A stretch of DNA of 34,332 bases from NCBI RefSeq assembly GCF_013283785.1, contig NZ_JABCPZ010000106.1, forward strand, positions 1-34,332, written 5' to 3'. This document shows, piece by piece, positions 1 to 7,326 of this stretch. The notes beneath the pieces were generated by a model. That model ran no database searches. It worked only from the letters and a program-made list of their open reading frames with translations, and had not been told where the DNA came from. Position 1 is the stretch's first letter. Every line of letters starts with the position of its first letter. The DNA is from Nonomuraea antri (lineage in GTDB: Bacteria > Actinomycetota > Actinomycetes > Streptosporangiales > Streptosporangiaceae). Both the position numbers and the translations under genes were made by a program.

Positions 1-237
1 GGGTGCAGGAGGGTGGGTCAGAGCCCGGGCCGAGGTGCAGATAGGGCGGGTCGGGGCCCTGGCGAGGTGCGAGATGGCTGGTTTGGGGCCGCGCCGGTGT
101 CCAGGACGACGACCTGGAATCGTCCCCTCTCCCGAGCGCGCCGACCCACCCCACGGCCACCCGATGGGTCGGTGGGGAAGCGGAATCGTCCCCCAAGCAA
201 ACATGCGAGCGAAAGCCGGACATGGCAATGTGGGGTT

Positions 238-984
238 ATGTGCGGTAGATACGCCTCGGCGCGCAAGAAGCACGAGCTCCTGGAGGAGTTCCAGGTCGAG
301 CTCGACGGTGACCCCGACCAGGAGCTCGGCGCCGACTACAACGTCGCGCCGACCAAGAACGTCTACGCCGTGCTCAGCCGCGTGCCCAAGGACGCCGAGC
401 GGGCGGTGCGCCAGCTGCGGATCGTGAAGTGGGGCCTGGTGCCGGCCTGGGCCAAGGACCCGTCCGTGGGCTCGCGGATGATCAACGCGAGGATCGAGAC
501 GGTCGCCGAGAAGCCGTCGTACAAGCAGGCGTTCGCCAAGCGCAGGTGCCTGCTGCCGGCCGACGGCTACTTCGAGTGGATGCCGGTCGAAGGCGACAAG
601 AAGAAGAAACAGCCGTACTTCATCCACCCGGAGGACGGCGGCGTGCTGGCCATGGCCGGCCTGTACGAGTTCTGGAAGGACAAGACGCGCGACGACGACG
701 ACCCGCTCAAGTGGCTCGTCACCTGCACGGTCATCACCACCGACGCCGAGGACGACCTCGGCCGCATCCACGACAGGATGCCGATGATGATCGAGCGCGA
801 GCGCTGGGCCGAGTGGCTCGACCCCAAGCTCACCGATATCGAACAGGCGTCCGGCCTGCTGGTCCCGGCCGAATCGGGACGGCTGACCGCGTACCCGGTC
901 TCCACCGACGTGAACAACGTCCGTAACAATGGCCCAGACCTCATCAAACCTCTACCGGAAGGGGAGGAAAGCGCACTTTTTTAA
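238..984 (+). CDS. SRAP-family (HMCES/YedK) abasic-site crosslinking protein
   Basis: This 248-residue protein belongs to the SOS-response-associated peptidase family. Family members form a thiazolidine crosslink with abasic sites in single-stranded DNA, protecting them during replication. The start at 238 is fixed by chemistry: it gives Met-Cys-Gly-Arg-Tyr, so Met removal exposes Cys2, the crosslinking nucleophile. The other family residues are present: Asn83 in INAR, Glu113 in YFEW and His178 in IHDRMP. The length is normal (about 220-250). A longer in-frame opening upstream has no family similarity and is probably non-coding. No strong Shine-Dalgarno precedes the ATG. It stands alone, about 150 bases ahead of the DksA-like gene. 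It was named a peptidase after its autocatalytic N-terminal processing; the DNA-protection role is known from E. coli YedK and human HMCES. Confidence 0.93.
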   Translation: MCGRYASARKKHELLEEFQVELDGDPDQELGADYNVAPTKNVYAVLSRVPKDAERAVRQLRIVKWGLVPAWAKDPSVGSRMINARIETVAEKPSYKQAFAKRRCLLPADGYFEWMPVEGDKKKKQPYFIHPEDGGVLAMAGLYEFWKDKTRDDDDPLKWLVTCTVITTDAEDDLGRIHDRMPMMIERERWAEWLDPKLTDIEQASGLLVPAESGRLTAYPVSTDVNNVRNNGPDLIKPLPEGEESALF

Positions 985-1137
985 AGGTGTAAGAAGCACA
1001 GTAATTGGGCATCCGGTGAGGAAAGCGATGCATCCGTTTACTCGGTGTCACCGCCATAACAAACCCCCAATGCACCGGGCGGGACTACCGGGGAGTCCAG
1101 TCGCGGGTTGCCCCCATTTACCCGGAGGTGCGGATTC

Positions 1138-1470
1138 GTGGACGTCGCGACCGCTCGTCAGCGGCTGGAAGACATGCTCGCGGAACTGGATCGCTCGATC
1201 GGCGTTCTGCAGGGAGATCCCGTCGCGGTCCGCGACCGTTCCGCGGCCGACGCGGGTTCGGACCTGACCGATGCCGATCGCGCCCAGGCCATGCTCACCG
1301 TGGCCACCGCGCAGCGCAGGGCGGTGATCGAGGCGCTCAAGCGCCTGGAGGAGGGCACCTACGGCCTCTGCGTGGACTGCCGCAGGCCGGTGCCTGAAGG
1401 CCGCCTCGAGGCCCGGCCCGAGGCGGCGCGCTGCGTCCAGTGCCAGGGCAAGCGGGAACGCCGCCGGTAG
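1138..1470 (+). CDS. DksA/TraR-type C4 zinc-finger protein
   Basis: This 110-residue protein has an N-terminal helical hairpin region (about residues 1-70) and a C-terminal four-cysteine zinc finger of spacing C-x2-C-x17-C-x2-C. That is the DksA/TraR layout. Family members bind the RNA polymerase secondary channel and modulate initiation; in actinomycetes most copies are uncharacterised. GTG 1138 was chosen because GGAGG (1124-1128) sits 9 bases upstream; an ATG at 1108 has no such site. The protein is shorter than E. coli DksA (151) and longer than TraR (73). A small hairpin (GGACT/AGTCC, 1082-1098) lies in the leader. Family assignment is secure; which promoters it affects cannot be told. 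Confidence 0.85.
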   Translation: MDVATARQRLEDMLAELDRSIGVLQGDPVAVRDRSAADAGSDLTDADRAQAMLTVATAQRRAVIEALKRLEEGTYGLCVDCRRPVPEGRLEARPEAARCVQCQGKRERRR

Positions 1471-1518
1471 CCGGCGCCCCGTCTGTGACAAACCGCCCAC
1501 AGCACGCCGCCGAAGCGG

Positions 1519-2259
1519 TCAGGTCTTGCGGGCGCTGGCGACCAGGTGGATGCCGACCGTGTCGTCGTCGTCCGGGTGCGCGTCGAGCTCCGTGCGTACC
1601 AGCCACGCGAGCGCCCGCGTGTCCGACCCCAGCACGTGGTCGACCGTGGACGGCGACAGCACCGTGCGCGGCCGCATCCACTCCACCTCGAGCCCCGCAC
1701 CAGCCAGCAGCTCGCGCAGTTGCCCGCTGCTGAAGCAACGCGTGATGCTCCCGTCGGGCCACGGCACCAGCATCACCTCGCCCGTCTGGCGCAGGTGCTG
1801 CCACTGCTCCTGCTCGGCCAGGATCGCCATGCCGAGCACCAGCGAGTCGACGCACACCAGCGCGCGGCCGCCGGGGCGCAGCACCCTGGCCACGTCGCTC
1901 ATCGCGGACTCGGCCATCAGCTCGATGGACATCGCCCGTTCTTCGGCGAGCACCGCGTCGACGCTCGCGTCGGGCAGGAACGCCAGATCGTCGGCGCGTA
2001 CGTGACGGACCCGGTCGGCGTCGCGCAGCCGGGACTGCGCGTCGGCCGTCCGGCGGAAGTCAAGCACTTCGATCACCCGATGCCCCGCTCTGGCCGCCTG
2101 GCCCGACCACCGGCCGCGACCGCCTGACAGATCGAGGATCACGGAGGGTTCTCCGGGAAGCCATCGGTTCAGTTGTTCGGCGGCGACGGCGCGGTAGAAG
2201 GTCCAGTACGGCCCGAGTGTCCCTGAGCCGTTCAGTTCCTCGGCCGGAATGGGCAGCAC
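1519..2259 (-). CDS. Class I SAM-dependent methyltransferase
   Basis: This 246-residue protein has a Rossmann-type methyltransferase core. Motif I (LDLSGGRGRW, about residues 43-52) is the SAM-binding glycine loop, and the later segment RVLRPGGRALV is the usual strand/loop after motif III. The start is GTG at 2259 with GGAG six bases upstream. It reads away from sigR, so 2260-2380 must hold divergent promoters. No substrate-specific motif is visible; small-molecule, protein and RNA targets all remain possible. It converges with the DksA-like gene, with 48 bases between stops. Confidence 0.85.
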   Translation of the reverse strand: MLPIPAEELNGSGTLGPYWTFYRAVAAEQLNRWLPGEPSVILDLSGGRGRWSGQAARAGHRVIEVLDFRRTADAQSRLRDADRVRHVRADDLAFLPDASVDAVLAEERAMSIELMAESAMSDVARVLRPGGRALVCVDSLVLGMAILAEQEQWQHLRQTGEVMLVPWPDGSITRCFSSGQLRELLAGAGLEVEWMRPRTVLSPSTVDHVLGSDTRALAWLVRTELDAHPDDDDTVGIHLVASARKT

Positions 2260-2344
2260 ACGCGACTCCTGGGTTCCGGAAAATGGCTACCAGCCGGTAC
2301 GTATGGTTTTCCCCGCACCGGGTCCTTCGTACCTTCTATCTTGC

Positions 2345-2371
2345 GGGAACAGACGCGGGTGCGGGCGTGTT
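2345..2371 (+). promoter_or_regulatory. SigR-type (ECF) promoter driving sigR
   Basis: GGGAAC at 2345-2350, an 18-base spacer, then GTT at 2369-2371. This matches the SigR consensus (GGGAAT, N18, GTT) with one mismatch. Transcription should start 7-10 bases after GTT, that is at or next to the ATG at 2381, giving a leaderless message. Autoregulation of sigR from such a promoter is established in Streptomyces coelicolor (sigRp2). Confidence 0.8.
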
Positions 2372-2380
2372 GCGACGAGC

Positions 2381-2491
2381 ATGCTCACATTGCTGGAACC
2401 CCTCCCCGCTGACCAGCCGGTCACCGACGAGCGGGTATTCTCCCCTGAGTACGGTGTCCCGCCACAGCCGGCCACCGGTGATCTTAGGGGG
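2381..2491 (+). other. N-terminal extension of long SigR isoform (SigR')
   Basis: An ATG at 2381 is in frame with sigR and adds 37 codons with no stop before the usual GTG start. The ATG lies where the upstream SigR-type promoter should begin transcription, so it would be read from leaderless mRNA. The added peptide is proline- and acid-rich, with no domain. In S. coelicolor an analogous longer form made from the induced promoter is rapidly degraded, which shuts the response off. The same arrangement here is inferred from position and frame. Confidence 0.65.
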
Positions 2492-3097
2492 GTGGGTCCG
2501 GTGCCCGCGACAGGCGCGGAGACTCTGGAGCAGCGGAGCGAGCGATTCGAGCGCGACGTCATGCCGTATCTCGAACAGCTCTACTCCGCCGCGCTCCGGA
2601 TGACCCGGAATCCCGCGGATGCGGAGGACCTGCTGCAGGAGACCTTCGCCAAGGCTTTCGCGTCGTTCCACCAGTTCCAGGAAGGCACGAACCTCAAGGC
2701 GTGGCTCTACCGGATCCTGACGAACACGTTCATCAACAGCTACCGCAAGAAGCAGCGTGAGCCCAAGCAGTCGGGCACCGAGGAGATCGAGGACTGGCAG
2801 CTCGCGCGCGCCGAGTCGCACACCTCGAGCGGGCTGAAGTCGGCCGAGGTCGAGGCGCTGGAGCACCTGCCCGACGGAGACATCAAGCAAGCACTCGCGG
2901 CACTGCCCGAGGAGTTCAGGATCGCGGTGTACCTGGCCGACGTGGAGGGCTTCCCGTACAAGGAGATTGCCGACATCATGGGCACTCCGATCGGCACTGT
3001 CATGTCGAGGCTGCATCGAGGGCGCAGGCAGCTGCGGGGTCTCCTGGAAGACTATGCTCGCGAGCGTGGCCTGGTCCCGGCGGAGGGATCGAAATGA
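2492..3097 (+). CDS. sigR: Thiol-stress ECF sigma factor SigR
   Basis: Directs RNA polymerase to thiol-stress genes (thioredoxins, low-molecular-weight thiol pathways, proteases). The 201-residue form has sigma region 2 (DAEDLLQETFAKAF and the NLKAWLYRILTN block) and region 4 (GFPYKEIADIMGTPIGTV, then MSRLHRGRRQLR). It matches Streptomyces SigR almost residue for residue in these blocks. The GTG at 2492 gives VGPV, matching the start of the S. coelicolor protein. GTG 2501 is a plausible alternative because AGGGGG (2486-2491) is well spaced for it. A longer form can start at 2381. The stop overlaps the rsrA start (ATGA, 3094-3097), implying translational coupling to the anti-sigma factor. The orthologue in mycobacteria is SigH. 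Confidence 0.95.
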   Translation: MGPVPATGAETLEQRSERFERDVMPYLEQLYSAALRMTRNPADAEDLLQETFAKAFASFHQFQEGTNLKAWLYRILTNTFINSYRKKQREPKQSGTEEIEDWQLARAESHTSSGLKSAEVEALEHLPDGDIKQALAALPEEFRIAVYLADVEGFPYKEIADIMGTPIGTVMSRLHRGRRQLRGLLEDYARERGLVPAEGSK

Positions 3098-3360
3098 GCT
3101 GTGGCAACCCGCACGACACCGACTGTCGTGAGGTGCTGGACAAGGTCTACTCCTACCTCGACGGCGAGCTGACCGAGAACGACGTGGTGGAGATCCGCGT
3201 CCACCTCGACGAGTGCAGTCCCTGCCTGAAGGAATACGACCTCGACAAGGCGATCAAGGCGCTGGTGGCCAAGCACTGCGGCTGCGACCCGGTGCCCGCC
3301 GATCTGCGTTCCAAGGTCCTGGATCGCATCGCGCAAGTGCGAGCGGACCTCGCGGACTAG
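3094..3360 (+). CDS. rsrA: Zinc redox anti-sigma factor RsrA
   Basis: This 88-residue cytoplasmic anti-sigma factor holds SigR inactive under reducing conditions and releases it when its thiols are oxidised. It has the ZAS motif: Cys11, His37, Cys41 and Cys44 (HLDECSPC), at the same numbering as S. coelicolor RsrA. Extra cysteines at 3, 62 and 64 also resemble that protein. Zinc loss and a Cys11-Cys44 disulfide form the known switch. It overlaps sigR by four bases, so the two are probably made in fixed ratio. The protein is shorter than the Streptomyces form (about 105), lacking the low-complexity tail. Confidence 0.95.
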   Translation: MSCGNPHDTDCREVLDKVYSYLDGELTENDVVEIRVHLDECSPCLKEYDLDKAIKALVAKHCGCDPVPADLRSKVLDRIAQVRADLAD

Positions 3361-3370
3361 GATTGCGCGC

Positions 3371-4315
3371 ATGCGCGTGCTGGTTACCGGGGGTGCCGGG
3401 TTCATCGGGTCCAATCTCGTCGATCGCCTGATCGGCGACGGGCACGAGGTCCACGTGGCCGACGATCTGTCGTCGGGCAGCAGGGAGAATCTGGCCGGGG
3501 CCGCGCAGAGCGACCGCCTGCACCTGCACGTGCTCGACGTCCGCGATCCCGCGCTGATCTCGCTGGCGGCCGAGTTGCGGCCGGAGGTGATCTGCCATCT
3601 GGCCGCGCAGATCAGCGTGCGCAAGAGCGTCGCCGACCCGGTGCACGACGCCAGGATCAACGTCGAGGGCACCGCGTCCGTGCTCACCGCAGCGCACGAG
3701 GGCAACACGCGCAAGGTGGTGTTCGCCTCGTCCGTCGCGGTCTACGGCCGGCCGATGACGATCCCGGTGCCCGGTGACGCGCCGACCGACCCGCGCTCGC
3801 CGTACGCGGCCTCGAAGCTGAGCGGCGAGACGTACCTGGCCACGTTCCGCGCGCTGTACGGGCTGGAGTACACCACGCTGGTGCTGTCGAACGTCTACGG
3901 CCCCAGGCAGTCGCCGGAAGGCGAGGCCGGGGTCGTGTCCATCTTCACCGACGCGCTGCTCAACGGCACCCCGACCGTGGTCTACGGCGACGGCACCCAG
4001 ACCCGCGACTACATCTACGTCGACGACGTGGTCGACGGGTTCGTGCGCGCCTGCGGCGCCGACGGCAACGGCCGCAGGTTCAACCTGGGCACCGGCATCC
4101 AGACCACCGACAGGCGGCTGCACTCGCTGATCGCCGACGCGGCCGGCGCTCAGGACAAGCCGGGCTTCGCGCCGCCCCGCGTGGGCGACCTGCCGGCGAT
4201 GGCGGTCGACCCGGTGCCGGCGCACGAGGGCCTGGGCTGGCAGCCGCGCACCGACCTGGCCACGGGGCTGAAGAACACCGTGGAGTGGGCCCGCCGCCGC
4301 GCCGATCGCCCATAA
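3371..4315 (+). CDS. NAD-dependent sugar-nucleotide epimerase/dehydratase (GalE-like)
   Basis: This 314-residue extended short-chain dehydrogenase/reductase has the Rossmann loop GGAGFIGS at residues 7-14. The active-site Ser pair lies at 120-121, and the catalytic Tyr145 and Lys149 are in YAASK. The sequence is closest in style to UDP-glucose 4-epimerases of actinomycetes, which interconvert UDP-hexoses for cell-wall or glycan synthesis. The start is 10 bases after the rsrA stop, so it may be co-transcribed with sigR-rsrA; a link to thiol stress is otherwise not evident. The ribosome site is weak. Exact substrate cannot be read from sequence. Confidence 0.88.
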   Translation: MRVLVTGGAGFIGSNLVDRLIGDGHEVHVADDLSSGSRENLAGAAQSDRLHLHVLDVRDPALISLAAELRPEVICHLAAQISVRKSVADPVHDARINVEGTASVLTAAHEGNTRKVVFASSVAVYGRPMTIPVPGDAPTDPRSPYAASKLSGETYLATFRALYGLEYTTLVLSNVYGPRQSPEGEAGVVSIFTDALLNGTPTVVYGDGTQTRDYIYVDDVVDGFVRACGADGNGRRFNLGTGIQTTDRRLHSLIADAAGAQDKPGFAPPRVGDLPAMAVDPVPAHEGLGWQPRTDLATGLKNTVEWARRRADRP

Positions 4316-4345
4316 CCGCCGGGACGCACGCCCTGGCCTGCTACG

Positions 4346-4373
4346 TTGCGCCAGGTAGTGACTTGATTACGCT
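4346..4373 (+). promoter_or_regulatory. Candidate vegetative promoter for the HD-GYP operon
   Basis: TTGCGC at 4346-4351, a 16-base spacer and TACGCT at 4368-4373 fit the actinobacterial TTGnnn/TAnnnT pattern. It lies after the epimerase stop and about 85 bases before the small gene at 4457. Pattern match only. Confidence 0.35.
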
Positions 4374-4456
4374 TTGCTTGCGATTTCCGACTCAGCCCAT
4401 CTACCCACGTCCTCTTCTGTAGCGTGAACCACAGAATTCGACGTGGAGGCATGTGG

Positions 4457-4570
4457 ATGTTGAAGGTCATGGTCGCCCGCCTGTTCACCGGCATCGTGCT
4501 GATCACTCCGGTGGTCGCGTTCGTGGCCGGCGCCGGCGGGCTGGTTCCCACCGGGGTGTCCTGGACCTGA
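4457..4570 (+). CDS. 37-residue single-pass membrane peptide
   Basis: A short reading frame with ATG at 4457, GGAGG at 4445-4449 (seven-base spacing) and stop at 4568-4570. The product has a basic N-terminus (MLKVMVAR) followed by one hydrophobic helix of about 20 residues (positions 9-28) and a short PTGVSWT tail. It ends 21 bases before the first HD-GYP gene, which has its own AGGGGG, so the two are likely co-transcribed. No family is recognised. An in-frame ATG at 4451 is too close to the Shine-Dalgarno. Possible roles include a helix partner of the adjacent membrane HD-GYP protein, or a leader peptide; both are guesses. Confidence 0.6.
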   Translation: MLKVMVARLFTGIVLITPVVAFVAGAGGLVPTGVSWT

Positions 4571-4591
4571 CATCTCCGTAGGGGGCCCGCA

Positions 4592-5944
4592 ATGCGTGAT
4601 CTGCCGTGGCCCGCAAGGGTCTACCTGGTCGCCGTGATCGGTGCGGCGGCCGCTCTCATCGGCCGCAGTGCGATCAACGGCGTCCTCGTGGCGCCGGAAC
4701 ACCTGGGCGTGCTGCTCGTGCTCGCCCTGCTGTTCCTGGTGTGCGAGTCGATGCCGACGCTGCTGAACGTGGAGCAGTTCGCGGTGTCGGTCAGCTTCTC
4801 GGCCGCGCTGGCCGCCGTCGTGCTGATCGGGCCCGAGGGCTCGGCGCTGGTGGGGCTCACGGCCGTGGTGAGCGTGCGCCCGGGGCTGCCGCTGGTCAAA
4901 CGCCTGTTCAACGGCGCTCAGTTCGCCATCTGCGGCTACGCCGCCGGGTGGGTCTACCAGGGGCTCGGCGGCCGGCTCGGCGTGCCCGAGGTGAACGCCT
5001 TCGACGACCTCATCGGCCCCTACGCCGCCGCGACCGCCGTCTTCGTGCCGCTCAACATCGTGCTCACGCTCACCGTGATCAGGCTCGCCACGCGGGTGCG
5101 CGCGGTCGAGGTGCCGATGCGCGGCATGGTGCAGTTCCTGCTGTCGTATCTCGGTTACGGCACGTTCGGGCTGCTGGTGGCCGGGCTGTGGGCGACCGTG
5201 CAGTCGATCTCGGCGGTGCTGGTGCTGCTGCCGCTGTTCGTGGCGCGCTGGGCGTTCGGCCAGTATCACGCGCAGCAACGCTCGTACGACGCCACCATCG
5301 CCGCCCTGTGCCAGGCGGTCGAGACGAAGGACTACTACACCAGGGGCCACTGCACCCGGGTGTCCCACGCCTCCACCATGATCGCCCAGGAGATCGGCAT
5401 GGGCCAGGAGCGGCTGCGGGCCATCCGCTACGCGGGCATGCTGCACGACGTGGGCAAGCTCGGCGTGCCCACCAAGGTGCTGCAGAAGGACGGGCCGCTC
5501 ACCGAGGAGGAGTTCGCGGCCATCCAGTTGCATCCGATGCGCGGGCTGGAGATCGTGCGCGGCATCGGCTTCCTGGACGAGGCCTACGCCGGCATCATGC
5601 ACCACCACGAGCGCCACGACGGCACCGGCTACCCGATGGGCCTGGCCGGCGACGAGATCCCGGAGTTCGCCAAGGTCATCGCGGTGGCCGACGCGTTCGA
5701 CTCGATGACGTCCGACCGGTCCTACCGGGGCGCGCGGCCGGTCGCCGAGGCGCTCGACGAGCTGCGCAAGAGCGCCGGCACCCACTTCGACCCGGTCATG
5801 GTCGACGCCTTCATCCGGGCGCTGGAACACGAGCCGTGGCAGCCGCCGCGGCGCGTCGATCCGCCGCCGCCCGAGGCTGCGGAGACGCCGATCAAGGACC
5901 ACGACGACCCGACCATGCCGATCGAAGTGGTGACCGGGCCATGA
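4592..5944 (+). CDS. Membrane HD-GYP domain phosphodiesterase
   Basis: This 450-residue protein has an N-terminal block of about six membrane helices (residues 8-220) and a C-terminal HD-GYP domain (about 235-420). Catalytic features are intact: His253 (GHCTRV), His285-Asp286 with GK following (HDVGK), His314 (LHP), the HHHE stretch at 337-340, DGTGYP ending at 348, and Asp367 (VADAFD). HD-GYP enzymes hydrolyse c-di-GMP to pGpG or GMP. The tail beyond 425 is proline-rich and probably disordered. It overlaps the next gene by four bases (ATGA). From memory, an HD-GYP gene (SCO5218) sits next to rsrA in S. coelicolor, so the position is conserved. No ligand-sensing domain is recognisable; the membrane block may be the sensor. 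Confidence 0.9.
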   Translation: MRDLPWPARVYLVAVIGAAAALIGRSAINGVLVAPEHLGVLLVLALLFLVCESMPTLLNVEQFAVSVSFSAALAAVVLIGPEGSALVGLTAVVSVRPGLPLVKRLFNGAQFAICGYAAGWVYQGLGGRLGVPEVNAFDDLIGPYAAATAVFVPLNIVLTLTVIRLATRVRAVEVPMRGMVQFLLSYLGYGTFGLLVAGLWATVQSISAVLVLLPLFVARWAFGQYHAQQRSYDATIAALCQAVETKDYYTRGHCTRVSHASTMIAQEIGMGQERLRAIRYAGMLHDVGKLGVPTKVLQKDGPLTEEEFAAIQLHPMRGLEIVRGIGFLDEAYAGIMHHHERHDGTGYPMGLAGDEIPEFAKVIAVADAFDSMTSDRSYRGARPVAEALDELRKSAGTHFDPVMVDAFIRALEHEPWQPPRRVDPPPPEAAETPIKDHDDPTMPIEVVTGP

Positions 5945-7230
5945 CCATCGAGCGCACCCGTCCCGAGGAGCGGACCAGGAACACCGTCCTGCGCCGGCTC
6001 GACTCGGGCCAGCTCCTGCTCATCTGCGCGGCCGGGCTGGTGGCCGTGGCCGGCGTGGCGCACACGGCGGCGGTCGGGCTCGACCATCCCGAGATCGCCA
6101 TCGGGTTCGGCGCGCTGATCGCGGTCGGCGAGCTGGCCAGGCTCACCATGCCGGGCAACAGGGAGGTCGCGCCGATCGGCGCGGCCGCCGCGCTCGGTTA
6201 CACGCTGCTGCTCGACCTCAGCCAGAACCCGCTGCGCCACTCCGCGCTGCAGGTCGTGGCGGTGATCGCGGTCGGCATGATGGCCGGCGCGCTGCCGCAC
6301 CTGGCGGTCGGCCGGCCGCCGCGTCTCGACGCGATGGCCCGCAGGCTGCTCACCGGGGCGCTGCTGGCCTTCGCCTTCCGCCCGCTGGCCGATCCGCTGC
6401 ACCTGCTCACCCAGGGCGAGCACGGCACCTGGTGGCCGGCGCTGGTCGTCATGGTCACGCTCATCGCCTGCACGCTGATGATCGACGTGCTGATCGCCGC
6501 GCTGCTGCGGGCCGAGCAGGTGCGCACCGCGTTCCGGGTGGCCGTTCGCGACGAGCTCAACATGGCGTTCCCGCTGGGCGCGGCGGTGGCCGCGTCCGGG
6601 GTGCTGCTCGCGCTGGCCACGCACAGCATGGACCTGGTTGCGCTGCTCGTGTTCGCCGCGCCGCTGCTGGTCACGCAGGTGGCCTTCCGCAAATACGCCG
6701 GCATCCGGGCCACGTACCTGCAGACCGTGCGAGCCCTGTCGCGCGTCACCGAGGTCGGCGGGTACGTCGAGCCGGGGCACTCGCGCCGGGTCAGCCGGCT
6801 GGCCGTGGCCATCGGCAGGGAGCTCGGCATGGCCGAGCCCGAACTGCTGGAGCTCGAGTACGCGGCGCTCATGCACGACATCGGCCAGCTCTCGCTGCGC
6901 GACCCGATCCCCGGCGGCGCGACCGTGCTCGCCGACCCGGCGCAGGCCAGGCGCATCGCCGAGCTGGGCGCCGAGGTGATCAGGCAGACCGGCGTGCTCG
7001 ACCGGGTGGCCGACGTGGTCAGTCGCCAGTGCGACCCGATCGGCGACGACCCGCCGCTGTCGAGCCGGATCATCAAGGTCGCCAACGCCTACGACGACCT
7101 GGTCGGGCCGTCCACCGACCGCGACAGGGCGGGCGCCGCGCTCGAACGCATCAGGCTGACCTCGGGCAGCGCCTACGACCCGGCCGCCATCGAGGCCCTG
7201 GCCCGCGTCGTCGACCGGCTGCGGCTCTAG
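5941..7230 (+). CDS. Degenerate membrane HD-domain paralogue
   Basis: This 429-residue protein repeats the layout of its upstream neighbour: about six N-terminal membrane helices (25-250) and an HD-type domain. It keeps His280 (GHSRRV), His312-Asp313 (MHDIG) and the late Asp (ANAYDDL). The lysine after HDxG is Gln, the later His-Pro is gone, and the HHE/GYP segment is replaced by VSRQCDPIGDDPP at 360-372. The metal site and signature loop are therefore incomplete, and c-di-GMP hydrolysis is unlikely. The ATGA overlap with the active paralogue suggests equal production and a possible heteromer in which this copy is regulatory. Duplication followed by decay of activity is the inference. Confidence 0.82.
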   Translation: MTIERTRPEERTRNTVLRRLDSGQLLLICAAGLVAVAGVAHTAAVGLDHPEIAIGFGALIAVGELARLTMPGNREVAPIGAAAALGYTLLLDLSQNPLRHSALQVVAVIAVGMMAGALPHLAVGRPPRLDAMARRLLTGALLAFAFRPLADPLHLLTQGEHGTWWPALVVMVTLIACTLMIDVLIAALLRAEQVRTAFRVAVRDELNMAFPLGAAVAASGVLLALATHSMDLVALLVFAAPLLVTQVAFRKYAGIRATYLQTVRALSRVTEVGGYVEPGHSRRVSRLAVAIGRELGMAEPELLELEYAALMHDIGQLSLRDPIPGGATVLADPAQARRIAELGAEVIRQTGVLDRVADVVSRQCDPIGDDPPLSSRIIKVANAYDDLVGPSTDRDRAGAALERIRLTSGSAYDPAAIEALARVVDRLRL

Positions 7231-7313
7231 CCGCCGGTGATTGTGGAGTTCCTACAGAACGTGCCGGTCTGATCGGTGCGCTAGGAGGAACGGGGTCAAG
7301 TCGGTCACGGTCA

Positions 7314-7319
7314 TAGGGT
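7314..7319 (+). promoter_or_regulatory. Candidate -10 for leaderless biotin carboxylase mRNA
   Basis: TAGGGT followed by exactly seven bases and GTG 7327. The same TAGGGT-N7-GTG arrangement recurs at 22841-22856. No clear -35 is seen. Confidence 0.35.
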
Positions 7320-7326
7320 GGTCGGC

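Noticed and set aside
116..192. Direct repeat GGAATCGTCCCC at 116-127 and 181-192
   Set aside because: Short, two copies only, no symmetry and no conserved element; the first 237 bases otherwise show no gene or recognisable signal.
2249..2380. Further upstream extension of sigR to 2249
   Set aside because: It would overlap the methyltransferase start and the SigR-type promoter; leaderless start at 2381 explains the frame better.
4367..5902. Long open frame (511 codons) on the minus strand opposite the HD-GYP gene
   Set aside because: Composition is His/Gln/Arg-rich as expected from antisense of high-GC coding DNA; no domain, and the opposite strand has a clear enzyme.
4606..5940. In-frame extension upstream of the second HD gene, making an 874-residue product
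   Set aside because: The extension is Arg/Gly/Ala-rich out-of-frame sequence of the first HD-GYP gene; similarity starts only at ATG 5941.
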